Below, in pieces: positions 1 to 15,200 of a DNA stretch of 64,000 bases (position 1 is its first letter; each line of letters begins with the position of its first letter). Both the position numbers and the translations under genes were made by a program. The notes beneath the pieces were generated by a model. That model did no database searches, had not been told where the DNA came from, and was given only the letters and a program-made list of their open reading frames with translations. Source of the DNA: Temnothorax longispinosus (taxonomy: Eukaryota > Arthropoda > Insecta > Hymenoptera > Formicidae); the NCBI RefSeq assembly GCF_030848805.1, contig NC_092362.1, positions 22,267,020 to 22,331,019 on the forward strand. The letters are read 5' to 3'.

Positions 1-152
1 GATGGGTCGCCGGTGAAAAAGTGCGCGGTGGATCGGTCAGATGTGACGTTAAGCGACGACAGGGTCATTGCGCTTATTGTTAGTGCGGAGAGATAGTCGG
101 AGGCCGATATAGTTGTCTTTTTTTCGGAGGGACTGACAGCCAGCCGACAAAC
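1..152 (+). other. by: Putative tensin 5' UTR (first exon, partial)
   Basis: This stretch precedes the proposed start codon at 153 and has no acceptor-like sequence, so it is probably 5' UTR. The in-frame stop nearest the start is TAG at 81-83. It contains two tiny upstream ORFs, ATG at 2-4 (four codons, then stop) and an immediate start-stop ATGTGA at 41-46. The transcription start site and promoter are not identifiable and may lie left of the window. Confidence 0.35.
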
Positions 153-212
153 ATGCTGTCGACGGTCCAGTGTCATGGCAATGTACATCGGAATTATCAC
201 GTCGTTTACACG
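153..212 (+). CDS. by: Tensin coding exon 1 (inferred)
   Basis: An ATG in a good insect context (acaaacATG) opens 20 codons beginning MLSTVQCHGN and ending TAC ACG, followed by a strong donor GTGAGT at 213. It ends in phase 0. That fits both the 66-nt exon at 12570 and the exon at 19212, which enters with GTG CAG ACA. No domain is recognisable. The link to tensin is inference from phase and splice sites, because the next certain exon is 19 kb away. Confidence 0.45.
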
Positions 213-3200
213 GTGAGTCTTCGAAGCCAATGGATCGAGATCGTCGCTTACTCTTCGACGTCAAACAATTTATCTTAAACGCCAATAATTTTTGCATGAA
301 AGCGAGATTTGATTTTGTAATAATATCGCAACACGAGATAATCGAGAGTTAATTTAAAAACAGCACAATTCTATGGGTTATATAAAAACTCATGTGAGTA
401 TGTGTGAAAAAAGATAGCGTACTGTATAATTTAATGTTAAAAATAATACAATGATACGATAAAAGTTATATTTCTGTTTGAGAGAAATCTTACCTGATTA
501 AATCAATATTTTATTTTTGTATAATAATAAAATAATAATATATTTCTTAGACTATCAAACGAGATTACTTGAAAAATTTTCCAATATACTTTATATACGG
601 ATATAGATACAACAAGTTAATAGTTCAGTCATTTAAGGCAGTAAATATGCTTTTTATATTCAGATAGTTTGAAGAAATAAAAAAATATAGTAGTTGTGAA
701 AGTATTATGCCATAAAAATGGATGAGCGAATAAAGAATGGGGTAATCCGTAATCGAGTAGAATATTCGAGGAAGTAATGTAACGACGATGATGTAAGGCA
801 ATGGCGACGGTGTGCTACGTTATTCCGAGAAGTTCCTACATCGTATAACACTGCATTTGAAATAAGAATCGTTTCGATGAAAATTCATGACACACTGCTG
901 ACTACAGGAAGAATCGCGAAATATTAAGAATGCTATAAATCGCCGCACACAAATCTTTTTACGAACATCGCTATATGGTCGATAAAAACTTTTTGCTCTT
1001 TTTTGTAGAGTTATTTGTTTTTATTGAGTTACTTGTTTTTCTTCTCGCAAAAATTCTCACAAAAATTCAGGATATAATTTACGAGCAAAAATATGTAAAT
1101 TTTTCTTTAATAATTCCTGACAGTTGTCGATATTACATTTCGATGCAGTATTTGAATTATTACTTGCATATATGGAAAGTCGCAACAATATAGGTAACGC
1201 TATGCAATGCGTCCCACTCTTCCCGTATCGGATGTTTATGACAGGCCTTTATCGAAATTGAAGTCGATTTTTCCTTGACGGAAATTAGATGAAAAGTCTG
1301 ATAATGATATGAAATGTCTAACATTAAACATTAAAAATATATATCTTGCGAATGTAATTTGAAATGACAAATGTATGAATAAAAAAATAGTTTTTAATTC
1401 AATTTAGATTAATTTTTAGTAAACTTTGGTCTAACAAATTCGATTCAAAGACAGATTCAAGACCGAAGACAATGACAATTTTCCGATTGTCGAATGGCAA
1501 TCTTTTATTACGAGAAACTCCTTTATATCTGTTGAAAGACTTTAGTACGATGCAGTTGAGTTGAGGGCATCTTGTGTAAGAAACAATTTAATTTTGGAGT
1601 ACGTGAGAACATAAAATTTCTTCTCTATCGCTGTAAGCCATAAAAGGTTTGCTGATATCACAAAGGAGCGGTCATAATGCAACGTTCAACGGTAATCTTT
1701 AACAGGCTGGATCAATTCTCGTCAATTCCTTCTGAAATCCCGTTTATATTGGTTCGGGCCACGGATAAGTATCGAATACATATCGCGACCTCACGGCGCC
1801 TTGCGTCACTCATCTATTCTCGTTCGACTTTATCGCCCGGCGCAAAGAACGCGTTCACCCTGGCGTCATGCGGAATTTTAAGATGGCAATTCCATAGACT
1901 CGCGGAAAATACGTGGAATCTACCGTTATGTTACTCGAATATCGGAAAGACTCAATCCAATCCGAATAGCACGTCTGTCTCCTCTTGCTATAATTCTAAA
2001 GGACAATTGCTTTATTTTTGTTGTCGCGTTGATTAAGAAAGACCGTAAAAGCATCGAATGTTAATTTTATTATTTGGTGAAGATATATTTCTTTTCAACT
2101 GCAATCCATTACATTAACAAAATATCCATATCCATATATCACGAATAAATATATTACAAATATAAGGTACAGATTTGTTATAAATGGAGATTGATCGACT
2201 AAAGTTTGCTAAAGAATCACAGTTATTCATGCATTAGTGCAAAAAGTAAAACGGAAAGAAGAGCGAGCACGGACCCGATAGCGCTCGCGATTTAAATAAT
2301 CTCTGCAGTTCTTTTTAAATCATCTGGCAAATTGCAAACTAAAATATTGCGATTCATCAGCCAGTATTCGCCGATAGCGTAAACATTTTCGACATTGATT
2401 TATGAAACTCGTATCACTGTATTCCTACCCAACAACAGATTTCTACCAATGCGTTGCGTCGGTCGATTCCTTCTTTGTTTTCCTTTGTATCGTCGTGTCA
2501 TTGTCACGCGGGAATATACAAGGGACGAAATCAGGGTTATAGATTAAATGAATTGGCAGCCATCTGGCATATTGCCGAATCATCAGAAAGATAATGAAAA
2601 ACGATAACATTATATAAAGAAATAAAGAATAATAAGAAAGAAATGAAAGAAAAGAGGTGAATTATTATCGAAGCAAGACGGTATAAGGATAACACAAATA
2701 CAAGACTAATGAAAAATACATACATGGACCTATATATGTTTACTTTATTATACCTTTGGTTTTATATATTATATTTATATACTTCATGTTGACTCTTTAA
2801 TTTGTTATCCTTAACGCTTCAATACGGATATGCTTCCCAATCGGCTTAACGAATCGCCGTTGATCTAGAACAGCTTGACGGAAACGTTCAGGCTCGCAAG
2901 GTGCGTCAAATGATTTAAGTTTCCGCCTAACACGTGAAACAACATAGACGAACGCTTGGAAAGTGTCGGGAAAAGTTCATAGGGACCCAGGGCGGATTCG
3001 CGGCGGGCAGGGTATGCAAAGTCGTTAAAGTGTGTGTTGCTCGGAATTCTTCGGGATGCTCTTTGACCTATTTGATCCGCCATGGGAAACGTACGTGTAG
3101 TTTGTAACGTAATACGTAGCTATTAACAATTCTATTTCGGACCCGTTATGGGAAGCATACGTGTGACCTGTAATGTAATATGTACCAATGTAATTCCAAC

Positions 3201-6200
3201 TGTTAACAATTCCACTTTAGTCCTTAATTAACAATTAATCCGCTTCTACGCGTGACTCGAATTTTATTTCGATGTATTTTATGATGCATGAGTGTGTTTC
3301 GTCTGGGAAACGTTAATATACTCTTCAGACTCGGCAATCTGTCAGCTTTCAATTTTTTCAATATGAATTACTTCCGTGTATTTTCAGAGTAGGATTTAAT
3401 ATGACGTTACATATAATTAATTATATTATACCATGTAAGATGTATGAGAACTCGCATTCTCTTCCATGAGCAGAGCTGTCAACGATATTGCATCGATCGA
3501 TCGAGCAATTGCAAAAGAACGAGAGCGCCGGCGACGGACGAAGACAGGGACATGTCAAGTATACTGAACTGGTTTCTCGACGATGCACTTTGATTCGTCT
3601 GTTATGCACAGTAATTGGCTGTGACATTAGGCCCTTTACACGCCTCGCCGAACAAATGGAGGCAAATCGCGGGCGACGTTCTTGTACGGAGTTCCCTCTC
3701 GTGTCGAGGCATCAATTAGTGACTCGACGACAAGTTTCTCGTTCACAAATAAACGTCTCTTCTCGGATGCGAAAACTCTGTTCCGTATGATTCTCAATGA
3801 AATAATCAGATATCCATGGCTTTCTGTGACTGTTATATTTGATCGTATAACGCGATAAAAATATAAAAATTTAGATTTCTTTTCGATATTTTGAACTACC
3901 AGACTGAACCAGGGATAGGCTTCCACCACAGAATATTAATATCGCGTTACTTCTATATTTCTATATTTATATATTTTAATTTAATAGTAATAAAAAAAGT
4001 TTAACAACGTTGACGAGTGTACAAACTACTTTGATGATAATCCTAAAAATAATATAAGATTTAATGAAGATTGGAGAAAATATTAGTAGAATTTCATATT
4101 ACCGAGAATAATATTTGCAGTCATAAAAGTCCAACGTCGCGAAGTCGTTTGTAAGTCTTCGTTATCGAACGTGAAAACCTTTGCTGGTAGTGCCAACGAC
4201 CCGCTTTCTGGGCGGTCAGTAAATTCCGTGAAAGAGCATGTGTCGTTAACACGGATCTTCTGGCCACACGCGAACGAAATACGCGAATGCATCTCGTAAA
4301 CGGCACGTGATTCAATTCTGCTATCGTTGCATTCATCTACGGAGCGTTCCTTGTACGCTACAAGGGTTTTGATATTGCGAGCGACCAGAGTCCAGATCTT
4401 CACAGGAAGATCTGGAAACTTTTGTGACTTGCTTTATCTAATCAAAATTGAGCTTTTGTTTATTACGAAAACATTTGCGAATTAAAGTTAAAAAATTTTG
4501 GTTTAAAACTTTTCTTATGTATGAATTCTTTAAAACTTAAAAATGTAGCGCATATTATTTCTCATTTTCTTTAAGTCGAATTTCTATTATATGATGATAA
4601 ACTTGCTAAAAATTTGTAAAAGGTTCTTACACGTTTTTTCGTGAAAGGATTCCGTTTAGAACGATTCGATTCGTCCGCTTTTAATTTTAATCAGAACTTG
4701 GGGAAACACTCGATAACGCGCGTGGTCATACATTGAGAAGACGTAAGTAGTTGGAAACCGTGTTCGTGTTCGTCCTTTTTCCTGCGGCCACACGCGACGG
4801 GGGCGATTTACCGCTTCGAAAGTAGGGGGTTTTCAATAGCTGGCGCGAATCCAAAACCCGAATCGAGACTACGATCTGGAACGAGCGAACGATAGCATGC
4901 AATCGAGGCTACGAAATTTCCGGTGATCGCATTTCTGCCACGTACTACGGCGGGGATGAACTCGTGGGAGAAAAGAGAGAGAGAAAAAAGAACTGTAACT
5001 ACGACGGTCACATTAGGTTTCATTTATTCACGCTCACGGAAAAGAGATAAATTGTCCTTTGTAAAACGACTAAAAGGAGGAAATAATTACTTTTCTATTT
5101 AATTATTCCTGTCAATGTAATGTACTGAATTAAGCAGATCGTTGAGAGTTCGTATTAAGAATAATTTAACGTGCACTCATTATCACGAATTGGCTTACAG
5201 AATCAGATCAAGATAAGTATATTCCCAAGATGTATACATATTTTTAAATTAAAATAAGTTCGGTCTTGTTGGGAAACGTTTATCTTCACCGATGGGCGAG
5301 GATTTATCTCTGTTATCGCTAACGATTTTATTATGCCTAGAAAACAAATGGAGACGAAGCGGTTTGAAATTAAGACACGCTATTAACAACCAGAAACATG
5401 AAAGGCTTGAACCGGCGCATTCGCATGGCCGGGTCGAAGGTCAACGATAAAACGGAACTAGAGATAAGCTACGGCTCCTTTCGACGGCGCTCTTTACGAT
5501 CGCTATCGTCCTCTTCTTTACGCCGTATTTACGACGAGGCCGTGTCATTGAAAAACCATCGAAGTCACGAAGAAATTACGGATGGCGTAAGGAAGAAGGA
5601 AGAGAACTCGTAAGAAGAAGAGAGGAGAACGGATAATAAAATGATAGCCGTCGGGCGTTCCGTGTCGGCGTGTCGCGTGCGTACATATTTATATCGATGA
5701 TTGTAAAAGGGCGTCACTTCCTGTGAGATCACTCGCGGATCTTACGGCGGAAAGATGGAAGAGGAATGCATATTTCCCAGAGAATACCGCGACGACGGAT
5801 AAAAACCTGACTTGACGTAATCGTCAGCCATTAAGCGAGCACCGTGCAACATGCACAATACGTGTGCATGCGTGCGTATGTATGCTCGTGTCCATGTCTC
5901 GTCACGTCACGTTTTGCCACGAGGCTTTCGTCACTGGAGTTGACACTAACGTTGCAAAAGTTGTCTTTTCTCGGTATTAGGTGGCTCCGATATCGATGAA
6001 CTAAAAACAGATCTTACGAAACGCTCCGTAATCTAATCTGAAAGGTTTTGCAAAAATATTATCGAAGAAATTGAGGAACTAAAGTCATTTTACGTGATAG
6101 CGTAATTTATACCTCGAATGATGACCTCGACTTTCCGACCGTTCTGATTTTTAAGCACTTTGGCAGAAGTAGTATATAAGTATCATTTTCAACGGATCAG

Positions 6201-9200
6201 GCGCGGAATATTCCATTTATATTAAAATGCAGCGTTGTATCCCAGGTTCGAGATGGTATTTTCGAAGATGGCTTATTTGCAATAAAAATCTAATATGACT
6301 TTAGCTATTATCTTGTAACTTCTGGATTACTTTTGGACTACCTAGCTGAGTAACTAAGCCTCGAATTAAAGTTTTCTGAAAGTACACGAAAAGTTAAAGA
6401 ACACATTTAATTTGGAACATTAAAGAGTTAACGATAAACTACGTTCTATTTAGTAAACTTGTCGATCGTTGAACTTTTTAGCATTATGTACTTTTAAGCG
6501 ACAGTACTTACTATGCTAGTTATTACACTTGTGAGTAATCACGCACATATACACACATCCGAGATCATTTGCATAGAAACACGGTGTAATACTTACTGAT
6601 TGGAATTTACATTCCACACTTCCAATCGGCATCTTGCTACACATCCGCTAACGTAATACGGCGTGACTACGAGCAACCATTGTCATTCCCGCTCTTTCCT
6701 CATTCCAGCGTCACGATCTATTCGCTGTGCAAGAGCTACCCGGAATCTGGGCCCTGCGCAGCTGCGCTCCAATTGATCCCCAATGCGATTCTCGATCGTG
6801 ACGCTCGATAAACCATAAGTCAATTAAGTATGGATTAGCCAATCGGATACTATGATATCCGATTGTCGATACCCCTCGCGCGACTCGTTTTTCAACGAGC
6901 GTTACACCGATCTTCATATTCCAAATTAAATGCGGCGTATACTCGGTTAAGTCATATTTATTATCGACGCCATTAAGAATAATTATCTCTTTTTTTCCGT
7001 TGGGATTGAACTGTTGCCGATTTCCATGACGATATTCCGCATAGCATTGGTGCAAAGGTCCCGCTTTATCATACGCCGTCCAGTATTATTAGCTTCTTCT
7101 TGTCCATTTTATTTTAGTTTTGGATCAAACTGCCGTTATGAGTCTTAACTACCAAGCGACCGAGATTACTAATGCATCGGATTTAGTGCATGCATGAGTG
7201 CAGCAAATATTTAGACTGATGTTTTACGGAGTATATACAAGAGAAAAGTTTCTTGTGAAACATCGTAACCATCAATTAATTCTGAAATTGTATGAAATGA
7301 AATCAGTATTACGTATTAAAAAGTGATTCTATTGCAAGTCAAATATATTTTTAAAATTAATTTAAAGCGTATAAATGAAATATGCACGATATATTATTAA
7401 TATTGCAGAGAGAGAAGGGAGGAGGGAGTAGAATCTATATTTACTTCTTATTATGAATCTGTATATAGTTGGCACATTCTACGAATTTCAAAAATCTACT
7501 ATAACTAAAAGAAAAGTGCTATTAGAACTCTTAGTATTTTCAAATTTGTAAAATATCGTGTCAACTTCATTCTTTTTACTTAATTTATTAACCTTTGTAA
7601 ATTTTACAACAAATTACGCCAATAAATTTGACGAGAAATTCCTTTGGATTACCATGAAAAATGATAAAAGATTAATCCCATCGTAATTCTATTTAATAAA
7701 TTGGACCCATCGCGCGTGGTTAAACGTCGATTTTTCTATTCGACAGTAAAACGCATCCCCAATTACGTATTTCCAATCAAATGCATTGCGCGCATTAATT
7801 AGCGATTTAGTTGGTGGAAACATATTTTACGCGATTAAACCAATTAAAGTTTGATGGTCCCGCGCTTATTACCATTCTATAATAATCACCTATGTAACAT
7901 TGCTTGTATAATGTGTTGGATTGCGATGTTAAATCGTTTTAATCTGTAAACTGCAATATTTCAGAAGCGTCTACCAGCATGCCGCAATTTTGCGTGTGGC
8001 ATTCTGCTGTCGGCGAAATCTAAAAATACTACGATTTATATCACATTTCCATAATTCACTATTCACGAATGTAAATTTAAGAGAGGCCCCTCTCCGCCTT
8101 TTTTATAGTCGGAGCAAAACGTTATTCGCATTTTTACGCGGTAGATTTAGTAATCGCACAGTTTTCGCAATCCAGACAGAATTTGGACTCTCAGACAGAG
8201 GAGAGCGGCGATATATTCCACCTTCGATATCCCGCCAAGGACATCCTTGTGTTTATCCAGTTACCTAGTCCTGGTAGAACTTGTTTCACCTACGAAGTCT
8301 TATAGGTCCTCTTTATGCGATTTATCTTGCCGTAAAATGTCGCCGGTATTTCTTTCGTCTGGAAATTAACATCAAGTGTTACATCAAGACGGACGAATTG
8401 CCACAAAAGCCTTTAAATGTTCTTCTCAGAAAGCCGTGACGAAACGCAGGTATGCTTATATTAAAACAACATTACATATGACTTGCTGCTTTTCCATGCA
8501 AATTATCGTAAAGCAAAATTTTACATTCAACGTCTTAATCTAGTATGACATAAAATTGTCTTATTATTAAATTTCTTTTTTTTTATACAATAAAAATAAT
8601 AGAAATACATGGTTCGTTATGTCTAAACAATTCTCACAATACATGTTAAAATTTAGATGATAATGAACGAGTAATCAGTAATAAATTGTTCCTAAAAAAT
8701 CAATATCTTTATGTTTCTCTTAAACGTGAGAGATTTTCCTTAAAAACACATCTACACGTTATTACAATTTTAACGTAAAAGCTTGACCCAATTACATCGA
8801 AAGGGTGCGGTATGTCAAGTACGCGAAGTCATTTCGCACGTGTCACGACACGCTCTCCGCCAGAGCTATTTTATCATCCGAAATGAAAATCTTGTTAGAA
8901 ACACATTAAAAAAATATCCAACGTTGCGACGCGAATCCCCCATTTTCGACGATCTCCCTGCCGGGCTACAAATTAGTAAGTTCAAGCGCGCGTCCGTTAC
9001 GCGCTCGAAATGTAGATGTATGTACAAAGTAAATGGCATCGGATAAAATAGCGTGTATATCACCGGGTAGCCTAATTGTATATGGGAGTGGCACATTCGA
9101 CCCACTCGGCTGTGCTTTTCCTTATCGGCGATGCGACCGCGCGGAAACGCACGCGGCAACCTAAAGTAATCGGCAACTTAGCGTATCGGTAACATCATAT

Positions 9201-12200
9201 GGAAGCAGGTAAAACCTCGCAAATAGATTGAAATACCTATATTCAGGTTCCATTCTCGTTTCATTAAGCGAGGAACAAAATTTCTCGGGAAAAGCCATTA
9301 AGGAAAGATCGATTTCTAATTGGACGATAAAAATTCTCCAAGTTTGCAAACAGCATTTGATACTCGCTCTGTAAAGAAATTTGCGCTGAGGCATTATTTT
9401 AATTGAGATGACACCGTCGATTATTTGTAGAACAAATTGCATAAACGAGATATTAATAAAATGACACAAAATATAGGTGTATCTCGCAAACACGCGGACT
9501 ATGTTACATATAGCGACGGATTACGTCAACGTTCCGGCGAGGGATAATTTGGACGTTAAGATAAATTTCATAAGCCCCGCGTCATCAAAGTCCCATTCAC
9601 CGGGAGACCGATCTGCGGGATGCCGCGCGACGCCCGGCTGCTATGTTGAATAGGTCTACCCTATTTCGAGGGACCGAGTAAATTCCGCGCGAGGGGCAAC
9701 GTGGCCTAATTATATTTCAAGGGAGTGGCGGCTCAGCGCCACTCTCGGAGGTGTCATCCCTATATACATACCGGCTTGCGCCGGAAGTTCGCACTTCGCT
9801 CGCGGAGAGGATCCGCGCGGCGCAGGATCGGGCCTGCGTGTAACGTCGGTCGCAACGCCGGCTACGGTCGCCATGGTTACACGTCAAGTTTTCTCACCCC
9901 CCTCCCCCCGTGCCCACCCCGCCATGGACCCATCCCGGCCTGCCGGGAGAGATGCAGGCTTTCAACCCTCTGTATATACCCGCAGCGCCGGGGCGGCTCC
10001 CGTGCGGCGCAGACGTTCGTTCCGGTTGTCCCAGGTCGCGATAAGTCCCGGAAACTATCCCAATCGTTTCCCAATCGTTTCAAGCGTGTCATCATAGTTT
10101 CCTCGTGTCGCGAGGATGTCGAGGAAAACGCGAGGTGAGCCGTAAAGGCGGTATCGAACTGTGAGAGGTGGCTCGCTGAGAGAGAGAAACGCTCGATGAG
10201 TCGAGCGTGACCACGAGAGGGTGCGTACCTTGAAACGCGAATGACCTTGAACGCACACCTGCAAGCCGAAGCCGCGGCAGGTGAATTGATTGGCGCCTGG
10301 TAGGGTGGGATCGCGCGAGCTGATCATGCGGCGTGGTTGCGTACGACGCATTGAAGGCTATCCGCTATACGTTACGACAAGTGTACTCGTTTGCGTGTCG
10401 AGCTGATAAGAGAGCTGAACTGTGAATTACCTATTAAAAGATTGAGTCGTTAAAACGTGCAACACATTGCACCGCTGCTAATATTGTAACGAAGCAAATG
10501 GCAGTGCAGTCAAAAAGTGCAAGTTAAAGCAATAGAGGTGAACAGAATTTATGTTCTACGTTGTTATAGATAAGAAGATATATAATATCAGATCTATATA
10601 ATATTTAATATATATATATCTGTTATATCTATTATTGTTATGTGACACAAATCTATAATTAAAAGTTAGAAAAGCTCAGTAAAATAGAAATATAGAATAG
10701 TAAAAAGCCTATAATACACTACACATATGACATATACAGGTATATTCAGTACAAAATACAGAAGTGCTCAAATAGTATAGTAGTTAGAAAATACCTTCGA
10801 TTTGATGCAATAAGAGTCAAATATTTTGATTTACGTGATCAAAAAAGGGCAAATCGCGTTACATTCATACGACATTTGACCCGGAAGCGGTTCGATGATC
10901 CGCGCCGTATCAGAGAAAATCGTTTGGCAAGCGTCACGGTTTTTCGCGGAAGACGGAGGGAAAAAGGAGGAAGAAGAAGAGGCGGTGCCCCCAGTACAGC
11001 GAAATGAGTATGGCGCGCCCCACGTTGATACACGTGGCTCGGGACATCTGGAATCCTATATTACTGAGGCAATTAAGATTAGAAATCACACGAGTGCGAA
11101 AGGCCTTCTGGGATAATGAACCAAACCGATCGCGTTGGGTCTTGTTGACATTTTTTTAACAAATATTAGCGATGTTAATGAGAGAACGATTTATGATTGA
11201 AGATTTTTCTGATTGAAGACATTATTGATATCGAGCAGCACCTGCTTGAGAAAATTGTCAGGAAATCACGCATACGATCATAAAAACAGAGGAAATTACA
11301 AAGAGCTGCGATAATGCTATACTCGAGAAGGAGGAATTCCTTATGATCGATGCAAAATATCATTTGCGTTATTATTACGGATCAGAACGTTTGACTGATC
11401 AAACGCCGACACCATTTGCTTAATGGACGATATATGGAAATTGCGTATTGCATGAAGGCAAACGGAGCACGATCTTGTGCACCGATGACGAGTTCGAACG
11501 GCAGCTCGTTATCGCGCGCTTGGCTGCGAGCGAATTGCTGCCGTTGCGGAGACACACGGCAGGATACGGCGAACAACAATTTTAGCGAAACCGAAACGCC
11601 ACTGCGGGAGGAAACGGAGACGCTTCTGCATCGCATCGCCTTTACCGTCTGGCATACTGCTCTTCATATAGAGAGCGAGGTGCGTGCGAATCGTACGTGC
11701 ATGCCCGCCCGACGTGTGTATCAATTAGCATGACATATAATCATTTACGGATTCTTCGGAGCTGACTTCTGCTTAGTAAAAATTTGACGGAACGTTAATC
11801 TGAATGAATATTATGGTATATTCGAAAATATTAGTAAAAATCCCGTAGCATTTTATCATATAAATATATCAATCCTTTAAATATCAAAAGCTTTTTTGAA
11901 CGGCGCTGAAAATAAACACATTTAGGCGTAGCTTTTTATCTCTCGAGCAATCTTTCAATTATAATTTTTTTATGATAGAAGATTATGATTAAAAACGCTT
12001 TTTTTTCAAGCTCTACTTTATTTCTCCTCTTACATAACTGTGATGCAGCATCGCATGTGCATCGTAGCTCAACCATTCGATGTATGATATTAAATAGGTT
12101 TTGGCAGGTTCCAATCGATGCAACCGACTATGCAACCGTTTTTTTAGGAATATCGAACACAATACGCTACTGCGGCACCTGTCGTTGCATAATTTTTCTT

Positions 12201-15200
12201 GCAATAATGGAACCGACAATGGGAACAACTTACCGTATATCATTAATTTCGAAACAATGGACAATAATGTCACCTACTTCTCTTGGGACAACGCCCATGA
12301 AGAGAGTAATAGTATTTTCTACGCACCGAATAGAAAGTTAATAAGACGAAGCTATATATATTAACTGTTTTCTCGATCACAGAATACACTAAAATAATAT
12401 TAGCGCGGCATTTTGATGTAACATTTTTTTTATAAATGTTTTGAGATTGAATAATAATGACGTTTTTATTATTTTAAATCTTAATTATATGAAGATTTAG
12501 CGCGTAATATATTCTCATACATTATTCAAATAAATGCGTTAATTAACCACTTTCCATTTTTGATTACAGCACAATGGCGGCTACGAATCACAACCGAAAA
12601 ACGTTAATAACATCGCGAGAAGTAAGCAGCACCAAGTAAGTATTTGTATTTGCTTCTGACAATTATTTACTTATTATATTTATAAAACTTACAATTGTTA
12701 CAATATATTCCACCCATCACACAAGTTACTTGATATCAGAAAAATTAATTAATTGTGGCAATACCGGAAATTACACTCATTGAAAATATATTACATAATT
12801 ATATTATTCTACTAAGGATAGATGTATTAAAAATAGAAAATAGACTGTCGACAGAGATCTCCCCGCAAGTTAGACCAAAGGCTCTCTATCTTATCCGCGA
12901 GGTTTGCCGTCATCAATGAAAGCTCGCGGTTCATCGCTAACTCGCCTCTTTAAGTATTTAATAACGATACAAACGGCGATACACGCGCAAGCGACCGGTT
13001 CTCTACATGTCGAACGAATAAGTGCCTTTATTTATTCTGTAAGAGAGGGCACAGAGGCGAAGCTGCATTTGCATTCGAAATGTACGACTTTTGCCTTCAC
13101 GGTTGGGACCGACCGCTTGTCCCGTCAGATAACATTTCGCTATACAAATTACACGAAATCATTCCCGACGACTTGTCGTCGTTCGTCCGGCTCGTCGAGT
13201 ACTCGCTTTCAAAATGCAGAAGCTAGAGAGGACGTACACGTGTACGACCTTTCCAAAACGCTGAACTGTCGAAAGAATGCTTTCGCCGCACATTCAAATG
13301 GAAATTAATCTCTTTAAGTTATTCTTTTTTTACGCTATAGAGCCGACATAGTCAGCAACTCGTTACTCGCGTGTCGCGACATTAAAATAGAATTATCGCT
13401 GTGTGCCAGAGCGATGGAAGGTTCCCTGGTTCGACCGCACACTTTCGGTCCTCTCACATACGCGGAATGTGGAATTCTGTAAAAAAATTAACGCGATGCG
13501 AAATTTAATTGCTGGCAATTTAATCCGGGAAATCGCATTAAATCGCGGCTCGGTTAAAATCCATGATAGCTATAATTGCACGGATCAAAATGAGACACAC
13601 GTTACACAAACCGCCACTTATAACGTCAGCGGAATAACTTTCTATTAGCGTGCAGCGGAGAGGGAATGCCTAATATCCTATCAGTAATCAGTACGTTAAT
13701 TGCTCTCCTTCGCTCTTGCCGATATTTTCCAAGTTTATTTACTATCCGCAAATCGATTCTGTAAATCAATTCACGTGACATTTATCTGCCAACCGAGGTT
13801 TCTTTTAGATATCAGGAAAGTAATAGCGACATAATTTCTCATTTAATTTCCAACCCGTGCCTTTCGATCGATTTAGAATTCAGGATAAAAGGAATAGGTA
13901 ACAAGATCGTTTTAGATATTCTTCGTTTCGCTGTCGGGCGGTACATTTTCTGCGCATAAATGACGGTGTCACTGAAAATTATGCGCTAAAATGGCAATAA
14001 GGTGACGCATTATACGGCTGGTCGGTATCGGCTACGATGTACCGTAGCGATAACCCGCACGTGTTGACGTCGGATGGGTAATATATTCGCGAAACCCCAC
14101 ACTTATTCGTGTACGGACCACCGCTATTACTGCAGAAATATATGCAGAAACAACGACGACAGCGATCGGTCGTTGCTATTTTCGCGCGTAATATGTATAG
14201 AAAGTTACAGACTTTTATTAAAACCTTGTGTATGATTACATGTTGTAAAATATTAAAATAAAATATTATTTTGCTTCTACGATAGAGTATTAACACAAGA
14301 TATATTTTTATTAACAATGTGTGTGTACTGGATTCATATATAATTATATATTTTTAAAAATGTTATTAATATTATTACTAGTTATATTTTTAATAACGAT
14401 TTAACATTTAACGCTTATGTTTAATGACGTCTTTTGAAAAGTAATCATCAAGGTTAAAATCACATGTATCTTAGCCATGTTAATTAATCGTACGGATTCG
14501 TTCCGGAAACTATATCATCCGCGATTACATCGCATAGTTATGGGCCGCGCAAAGAATAGTGAAGGTGAGGCGCGTTGGAAGCAGTGATAATTATGCGGAA
14601 TAGCAATTAGCGTACAGTAAAAACTGTTGCGCAGCTGTTATCGCGTTTGTTCTTATTTCTCGCGACATTGAGGGTTTTCATCGGTCATTTTTGTTCGTAT
14701 ATTGCGTCGTATTTTTACCTGCTCTGCCTCAAAAAACTCGTGCCTAAAAATAAAAGCGCATATTAGTAATATTCTTCAAAAATAAAAAAAGTGCCGCTCA
14801 AAATTCAACAACATACGATTTAAATTACCAGATTTTTGTAAAATTGTTTTGCTTTAAATTAATTTCCTCTTCGATTATCAATTGCGACGGCAATTCGTTC
14901 GCAATGCTGCGATGTAGGAAAGCTAGGGGCTTCTGTCAAATGAATTCGATAATAAAACAAAATTATAAGAACAGAGAGGATAATCCAGCCGTAACGCCAT
15001 TATCAGTCTTTACACATAATCGATGAATATTAAGCCCACTCATTTGAACGTTATACTTTCAATTAGAAATTAACCGCGAGCAATTAGGTAGATTAACGGT
15101 AATTGACATTAGTGGCGAGGCTCATTGCGTGCATCGAGCTTCTTGCTTCCATAACAGTATTTGGAATTAATGTGTTGGTAACGATATAACTCCAATCTAT

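Noticed and set aside
9725..10138. Plus-strand ORF of 137 codons in tensin intron 1
   Set aside because: No ATG at its start, no recognisable domain, and it overlaps several equally long ORFs in other frames in a CpG-rich block.
12574..12635. ATG in the 66-nt exon as an alternative tensin start
   Set aside because: Its frame continues out of phase into the 19212 exon and soon meets a stop.
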